Shown here: in pieces, positions 13,455 to 17,020 of the stretch
How the letters are laid out: every line of letters starts with the position of its first letter
Position numbering within the stretch: position 1 is the stretch's first letter
NCBI GenBank assembly: GCA_045645905.1
Contig: JAZRJT010000030.1
Span: 1 to 17,020, forward strand
DNA: 17,020 nt
Direction of reading: 5' to 3'
Source: SIG440 sp045645905
GTDB taxonomy: Bacteria > Bacillota > Clostridia > Monoglobales > Monoglobaceae
Position numbers and translations under genes: made by a program
Notes under the pieces: model-generated
Seen by the model: the letters and a program-made list of their open reading frames with translations, nothing else
Database searches by the model: none
What the model was told of the DNA's origin: nothing

Positions 13455-14003
13455 ATGAATACACCCAATAAACTTACATTAATCAGGGTTATTATGGTGC
13501 CGGTTTTTATGTGGGCACTGCTTTCGGGGTTTTATGCGGCAGCAATAATAGTTTTTGTGCTTGCATCACTTACAGACCAGCTTGACGGCTATCTTGCCAG
13601 ACGCAACAATCAGGTTACAACATTCGGGAAGCTTATGGACCCTTTGGCAGACAAAATATTGACAATTTCGGCGCTTGTATGCCTTTTGGGTATTGGGGCA
13701 GACTTTATAAATTCATGGGTGGTTATGGTTATTATTGCACGTGAACTTATTGTCACCGGTATCCGCCAGCTTGCTATGGGCGAAAATACTGTAATTGCGG
13801 CAAGTCAGTGGGGCAAGGCAAAAACTGTTTCGCAGATGATTGCGTTGATTGCTGTTATGGTTGACTTGATAATCCCATTAAGAATGGGTGATGGTATCTA
13901 TGGTGCACTTACATTCTGGCTGGTTACACTTGCTGTAATTCTGACAATATATTCAGGCATAGAATATATTGTTAAAAACCGCAAACTTATTACATTTAAG
14001 TAA
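13455..14003 (+). CDS. pgsA: CDP-diacylglycerol-glycerol-3-phosphate 3-phosphatidyltransferase
   Basis: The 182-residue membrane protein carries the complete CDP-alcohol phosphotransferase signature D-x2-DG-x2-AR-x8-G-x3-D-x3-D, at Asp41, Asp44, Gly45, Ala48, Arg49, Gly58, Asp62 and Asp66. About four to six hydrophobic helices surround it. The opening NTPNKLTLIRVIMVPVF is typical of PgsA. It makes phosphatidylglycerophosphate, the first committed step to phosphatidylglycerol and cardiolipin, at the cytoplasmic membrane. The start lies 2 bp after the rimO stop and its ribosome binding site (GGAGG) lies inside the rimO 3' end, so the two genes are co-transcribed and probably coupled. Confidence 0.96.
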   Translation: MNTPNKLTLIRVIMVPVFMWALLSGFYAAAIIVFVLASLTDQLDGYLARRNNQVTTFGKLMDPLADKILTISALVCLLGIGADFINSWVVMVIIARELIVTGIRQLAMGENTVIAASQWGKAKTVSQMIALIAVMVDLIIPLRMGDGIYGALTFWLVTLAVILTIYSGIEYIVKNRKLITFK

Positions 14004-14041
14004 AAATATAGGTATTTGTGGAAAAAATAACATATTATGTA

Positions 14042-14070
14042 TTGACGAACGCAGTTCTTTGTGTTATTAT
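14042..14070 (+). promoter_or_regulatory. acpP promoter
   Basis: TTGACG (14042-14047), a 17-bp spacer and TATTAT (14065-14070) lie 29 bp before the acyl carrier protein start codon, so this gene can be transcribed apart from the recA-pgsA group. Confidence 0.75.
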
Positions 14071-14099
14071 ATTCAAATAACAAAGATAGGAGGACATAT

Positions 14100-14333
14100 A
14101 TGGATATTTTTGAAACAGTAAAAACTATTACCGCAGAACAGCTTGACATTGATGAGAGTCTTATCACAATGGATTCATCGTTTATCAACGATTTAGAGGC
14201 AGACTCACTTGACCTTGTTCAGCTTATGATGGCATTTGAGGACGAATATGATATGGAAATTTCTGATGAAGAAGCTGAAGAAATTTCGACAATAGGCGAC
14301 GCAGTCAACTATATCAAAGAAAACTTAAATTAA
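14100..14333 (+). CDS. acpP: Acyl carrier protein
   Basis: The 77-residue acidic protein has the four-helix carrier pattern, and the phosphopantetheine attachment serine is Ser36 in EADSLDLVQL. The AGGAGG site 5 nt upstream marks the ATG at 14100; an earlier in-frame codon at 14061 lies inside the promoter and is excluded. It carries the growing acyl chain for fatty acid synthesis and for acyl transfer to phospholipids. An acpP gene directly before rnc is a familiar Clostridia and Bacillus arrangement. Here its own promoter and an immediate terminator make it a mostly single-gene transcript, as expected for an abundant protein. Confidence 0.95.
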   Translation: MDIFETVKTITAEQLDIDESLITMDSSFINDLEADSLDLVQLMMAFEDEYDMEISDEEAEEISTIGDAVNYIKENLN

Positions 14334-14342
14334 TTTTTATGC

Positions 14343-14375
14343 GGACTGTCACAAAAATGACGGTCCTCTGTTTTT
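14343..14375 (+). terminator. acpP terminator
   Basis: GGACTGTCA (14343-14351) pairs with TGACGGTCC (14358-14366), with one G-T wobble and a 6-nt loop. CTCTGTTTTT follows. It begins 9 bp after the acpP stop. Confidence 0.85.
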
Positions 14376-14379
14376 ATCT

Positions 14380-14417
14380 TATAGGAAATTACTACTTTTT
14401 TGTTGTAATTTCCTATA
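14380..14417. repeat. Perfect 13-bp hairpin with T-rich loop
   Basis: TATAGGAAATTAC (14380-14392) pairs with GTAATTTCCTATA (14405-14417) across a 12-nt loop containing six or more T. It has no trailing T-run, so it is not a standard terminator. A small palindromic repeat or an RNA processing site are options; RNase III, which cuts such stems, is encoded next. Confidence 0.6.
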
Positions 14418-14440
14418 TTACAAACAAAGTGTGCCTTAAT

Positions 14441-14494
14441 CCCCTTAAGATTGAGGGGTAGGGGAGTTGATGTGTTCAAACAGAACACTTTTTT
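14441..14494 (+). repeat. Two further hairpins before rnc
   Basis: CCCCTTA/TGAGGGG (14441-14458) echoes the CCCCT/AGGGG repeats near 9985. GTGTTC/GAACAC (14472-14488) is followed by six T (14489-14494), which resembles a weak terminator or attenuator only 20 bp from the rnc start. Confidence 0.45.
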
Positions 14495-14513
14495 ATAAAA
14501 GAAGGTAATATGT

Positions 14514-15185
14514 ATGAATATTAGATACGATTTTAAAGATAAATCTTTATTAGAACTTGCAATGACCCATATTTCTTTGGCTAATGATTTGAAAAAGGAA
14601 AGTAATCAGCGCCTTGAATTTTTGGGGGACAGTATTTTGTCATATATTATTGCAAGTGAAATTTACAAGATGTACCCAAAATGTGACGAGGGCGAACTGA
14701 CGGCTATTCGTGCGTCGCTTGTTTGCGAAAAATCTCTTGCCGAGCTATCAAGAAACCTTAATCTGGGTGCAGGAATTCATTTTGGCAGATCTGAGGCTAA
14801 AACTAATGGTGTTAATAAAGACTCGATTCTGGCAGACACATTTGAAGCGCTTCTTGGCGCAATTTATCTTGACAGCGACGGGGAGACGGCAAGAAAATGG
14901 ACCTTGGATGTTTTTGGTGACAGAATAAAAAATATCAAGGTTACAACCGAAATCAATTATAAATCAGAACTGCAAATTTATTTTCAAAAACGTGATAAGA
15001 ACACCGAAGTTGTGACATATAATCTCAAACAAAAATCCGGTCCTGACCATAACCCTAATTTTGATGTTGAAGCAGTTTATCAAAAAAAGGTTATTGGCAC
15101 GGGTAAGGGCAAAAACCGTAAACTTGCCGAGCAGGATGCGGCAAGAGATGCTTTTGAAAGAATGAAGAAGAATGAGAAAATATAA
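14514..15185 (+). CDS. rnc: Ribonuclease III
   Basis: The 223-residue protein has the RNase III signature NQRLEFLGDSILS (31-43), with metal-binding Glu35 and Asp39. The second catalytic pair is Asp108 and Glu111 in ILADTFEALLGAIYLD. A double-stranded RNA-binding domain (about 145-220) ends with GKGKNRKLAEQDAARDAF. As a homodimer it cuts double-stranded RNA in rRNA precursors and structured mRNA leaders. The ATG at 14514 follows GAAGG by 8 nt. Its last 14 bp overlap the start of the radical SAM gene. No clear promoter is seen, so expression may come from acpP readthrough through the hairpin-rich gap, which the enzyme itself might process. Confidence 0.97.
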   Translation: MNIRYDFKDKSLLELAMTHISLANDLKKESNQRLEFLGDSILSYIIASEIYKMYPKCDEGELTAIRASLVCEKSLAELSRNLNLGAGIHFGRSEAKTNGVNKDSILADTFEALLGAIYLDSDGETARKWTLDVFGDRIKNIKVTTEINYKSELQIYFQKRDKNTEVVTYNLKQKSGPDHNPNFDVEAVYQKKVIGTGKGKNRKLAEQDAARDAFERMKKNEKI

Positions 15186-16140
15186 TTTACCTATTTTTAT
15201 ACCGCACAGAGGATGTCCGTTTGATTGCGTCTTCTGTAATCAGCGTAAGATTACGGGTGTTGATACTGATGTTACGCCGGATTATGTAAAAGGTATAATC
15301 AGTGAGTTTCTTAAGACGATAAAAAAAGAAAATTCTACTGTTGAGGTTGCGTTTTTCGGTGGGAGCTTTACCGGTATGGATTTATCTGTTCAGGAAGAAT
15401 TTTTGAAGATTGCATCGGAGTTTGGGTCGGTTATTGACGGAATCAGACTTTCTACAAGACCGGATTATATCACAACAGATGTGATTAAGCTATTGACTAA
15501 ATATAATGTTACAACAGTTGAACTGGGTGTTCAAAGTAGCGATAATGATGTTTTAGAAAGCAACAGCCGTGGGCATAGCTTTGACGATGTTGTAAAGGCT
15601 ACGCAGATGATAAAGAAAGCCGGAATAAGTATAGCACACCAGATGATGCTGGGGATGTATTCGTCAAATCCTGATAAGGATATGAAAACTGTCAGGGATA
15701 TAATAAGCCTTAAGCCTTCATGTGTAAGAATCTATCCGGTTGTTACACTTAAGGATACGGCACTTGAAAAACTATATCATGATGGCGTTTATGTGCCATA
15801 TACAATAATGCAGGCAGCAGAGATTGCAAAGACTGCTGTGTGTGAATTTCGTAAAAACGACATTGATGTTATACGGGTAGGCCTTCATTCATCAGAAGAG
15901 CTTGATTCGGCTGGAAATGTAGTTGCAGGGCCATACCATCAGGCGTTTGGTGAATTGGTTGAAAACTTGATTTATCGTGACGAAATTGAGAATATGATAT
16001 TGAAGGATGCTCTCAAAGACTGTGAGTTTGAATTTATATGTCCTAAAGGTGAAATTTCAAAAGTTGTGGGTCACAAAAAGATGAATAAAGAATATTTTTA
16101 CGATAAATATAACATAAAATTGAAAATAAAAGAGGGATAG
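15172..16140 (+). CDS. Elp3-like radical SAM protein
   Basis: The 322-residue protein opens with HRGCPFDCVFCNQ, the radical SAM cluster motif with Cys15, Cys19 and Cys22. It also has the family's glycine-rich FFGGSFTG stretch and an RLSTRPD and VELGVQS pattern typical of the Elp3/coproporphyrinogen-oxidase-like branch. It lacks the acetyltransferase domain of true Elp3 and ends in a radical SAM C-terminal extension. It probably acts in RNA modification or a related radical reaction, but the substrate is not known. It overlaps rnc by 14 bp, with only a weak purine-rich binding site, so it is translationally coupled. luxS follows after 2 bp. Confidence 0.88.
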   Translation: MRKYNLPIFIPHRGCPFDCVFCNQRKITGVDTDVTPDYVKGIISEFLKTIKKENSTVEVAFFGGSFTGMDLSVQEEFLKIASEFGSVIDGIRLSTRPDYITTDVIKLLTKYNVTTVELGVQSSDNDVLESNSRGHSFDDVVKATQMIKKAGISIAHQMMLGMYSSNPDKDMKTVRDIISLKPSCVRIYPVVTLKDTALEKLYHDGVYVPYTIMQAAEIAKTAVCEFRKNDIDVIRVGLHSSEELDSAGNVVAGPYHQAFGELVENLIYRDEIENMILKDALKDCEFEFICPKGEISKVVGHKKMNKEYFYDKYNIKLKIKEG

Positions 16141-16142
16141 TT

Positions 16143-16607
16143 ATGCAGAAAATTGCCAGCTTTACTGTAGATCACAGATACATACGTGAATGGATTTATA
16201 TTTCAAGAATTGATGGAGATATTACAACCTATGATATTCGTATGCGAAAGCCTAACACAGGTGAGGTTATGTCTAATGCACTGATGCACTCTTTTGAGCA
16301 TCTTTTTGCCACATTTATGCGCAATGGCTGCCTTAAGAATGATGTTATCTACGTTGGACCTATGGGCTGCCAGACAGGGTTTTATCTGCTTGTAAGAAAC
16401 GCAAAGCATAAATCGGTGATTGACGAGGTCAAAAATGTTCTTGCGGCGATTGCTGAATATGACGGCGAAATGCCCGGTGCAAGCGAAATTGAATGCGGAA
16501 ACTATCGCAATCTTGATGTAAATCTTGCAAAGGCAGAAGCAAAAGATTATCTTGCAAAAATCGTTGATGAAACAGAAAACGATTTGGAATATGAAATGGG
16601 AGAATAA
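16143..16607 (+). CDS. luxS: S-ribosylhomocysteine lyase LuxS
   Basis: The 154-residue protein has the metal-site motif HSFEH (His49, Glu52, His53), the catalytic Cys76 in MGCQTGFY, and the third metal ligand Cys118 in ASEIECGNYR. Usual family members have HTLEH and GCRTG; the changes here are conservative and keep all catalytic residues. LuxS splits S-ribosylhomocysteine into homocysteine and DPD, the precursor of the AI-2 signal, as part of S-adenosylmethionine recycling. It sits between two radical SAM genes, whose enzymes consume SAM. SAM cleavage yields 5'-deoxyadenosine, so a shared methyl cycle is only a loose link. The partner gene mtn/pfs is not in the window. Confidence 0.96.
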   Translation: MQKIASFTVDHRYIREWIYISRIDGDITTYDIRMRKPNTGEVMSNALMHSFEHLFATFMRNGCLKNDVIYVGPMGCQTGFYLLVRNAKHKSVIDEVKNVLAAIAEYDGEMPGASEIECGNYRNLDVNLAKAEAKDYLAKIVDETENDLEYEMGE

Positions 16608-16610
16608 CGA

Positions 16611-17020
16611 ATGAAGGCTTTGTTTGTGGCGATAAATGCCAAGTATGTTCACACAAATATTGCGGTCAGGTATCTGACTCATTATTGCAGTCGTGCAGGA
16701 ATCAAGTGTGATTTTCGTGAATTTACAATAAATGAGCCAAAGGACAATATTCTTGAGAAGCTGTATATGTCGGATTGTGACGTATACGGCTTTTCGTGCT
16801 ATATCTGGAATATCGGCACAGTTCTTGAACTTTGCAGAAATCTTAAACAGTTAAAGCCTTGTTGTAAAATATTTCTTGGCGGTCCGGAAGTTTCGTTTGA
16901 TGCAGAGAATTTGATGAAAGATAATGAAAGTATCGATAATATAATATGCGGCGAGGGCGAAATTGCGGTTGCAGAGTTTTTAAAAAATATTCCTGATGAA
17001 AGATGTGTAATACACGGAAC
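16611..17020 (+). CDS. Cobalamin-binding-domain radical SAM protein, N-terminal part (partial)
   Basis: The frame runs open from the ATG at 16611 to the window end, giving about 136 residues. The fold pattern MKALFVAINAKYVHTNIAVRYL, then a DVYGFSCYIWNI strand, a KIFLGGPEVSF strand and a NIICGEGE motif, match the N-terminal B12-binding domain of cobalamin-dependent radical SAM proteins, most like the DUF4080 group. The radical SAM core should lie beyond the window. No DxHxxG cobalamin-ligating motif is seen in this domain, which is usual for this group. It starts 3 bp after the luxS stop with GGGAGA upstream, so it belongs to the rnc-radical SAM-luxS transcript. Its substrate is unknown. Confidence 0.82.
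   Translation, partial: MKALFVAINAKYVHTNIAVRYLTHYCSRAGIKCDFREFTINEPKDNILEKLYMSDCDVYGFSCYIWNIGTVLELCRNLKQLKPCCKIFLGGPEVSFDAENLMKDNESIDNIICGEGEIAVAEFLKNIPDERCVIHG

Noticed and set aside
14472..14488. LexA-like site before rnc (GTGTTC/GAACAC)
   Set aside because: The half-sites are in the wrong orientation (GTTC before GAAC) and are followed by a T-run, so it reads better as a hairpin.

Overview
The window reads as a low-GC Gram-positive chromosome of class Clostridia, probably an anaerobic gut-type lineage. The evidence is AT-rich codon use, strong AGGAGG-type ribosome binding sites, consensus sigma-A promoters (TTGACA/TATAAT), CCA-encoding tRNA, and the housekeeping order recA-recX-rimO-pgsA followed by acpP-rnc-radical SAM-luxS. 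Genus cannot be fixed from the sequence.

Bases 1-5880 are an accessory stretch. The 3' end of an acyltransferase-3 membrane protein ends at a clear terminator. Directly after it comes a compact module of about 2.7 kb bounded by imperfect direct repeats (594-640 and 3284-3330, sharing an identical 14-bp core). The module carries a DUF6809-like small protein, a secreted InlB-repeat-like protein and a complete tyrosine integrase with a DNA-binding-like domain at each end. Next, on the minus strand, is an AbiH-family abortive-infection gene, then an intact tRNA-Pro(CGG). A truncated copy of the tRNA's 5' half (exact 44-bp duplicate) lies 158 bp upstream and sits behind a perfect consensus promoter. 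Five bp upstream of that promoter's -35, an 1123-bp insertion sequence has landed. It has 26-bp imperfect terminal inverted repeats and an exact 26-bp target duplication, and its DDE transposase is broken by a single-base deletion.

Bases 5900-9920 hold a probable operon behind a good promoter: a stand-alone 2-oxoacid-dehydrogenase-E2-like acyltransferase whose catalytic His is replaced by Glu, an overlapping acyl-CoA synthetase (AMP-binding), and an OFA-type MFS transporter. Together they suggest uptake or export of an organic acid, its activation to a CoA thioester and an unknown acyl transfer.

Bases 9921-10647 have no large gene. They contain a run of short consecutive hairpins (9981-10157, with related structures to about 10290), a 36-codon membrane ORF resembling the start of YgjV, and the recA promoter.

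Bases 10648-17020 are core genes: recA, an unusually short recX, rimO and pgsA in tight succession; acpP with its own promoter and terminator; a hairpin-rich gap; then rnc, an Elp3-like radical SAM gene, luxS and the start of a cobalamin-binding radical SAM gene, closely packed or overlapping. The strongest candidates for something unusual are the E2-like/ligase/transporter operon, the tRNA 5'-half duplication and the IS with a very long target duplication.
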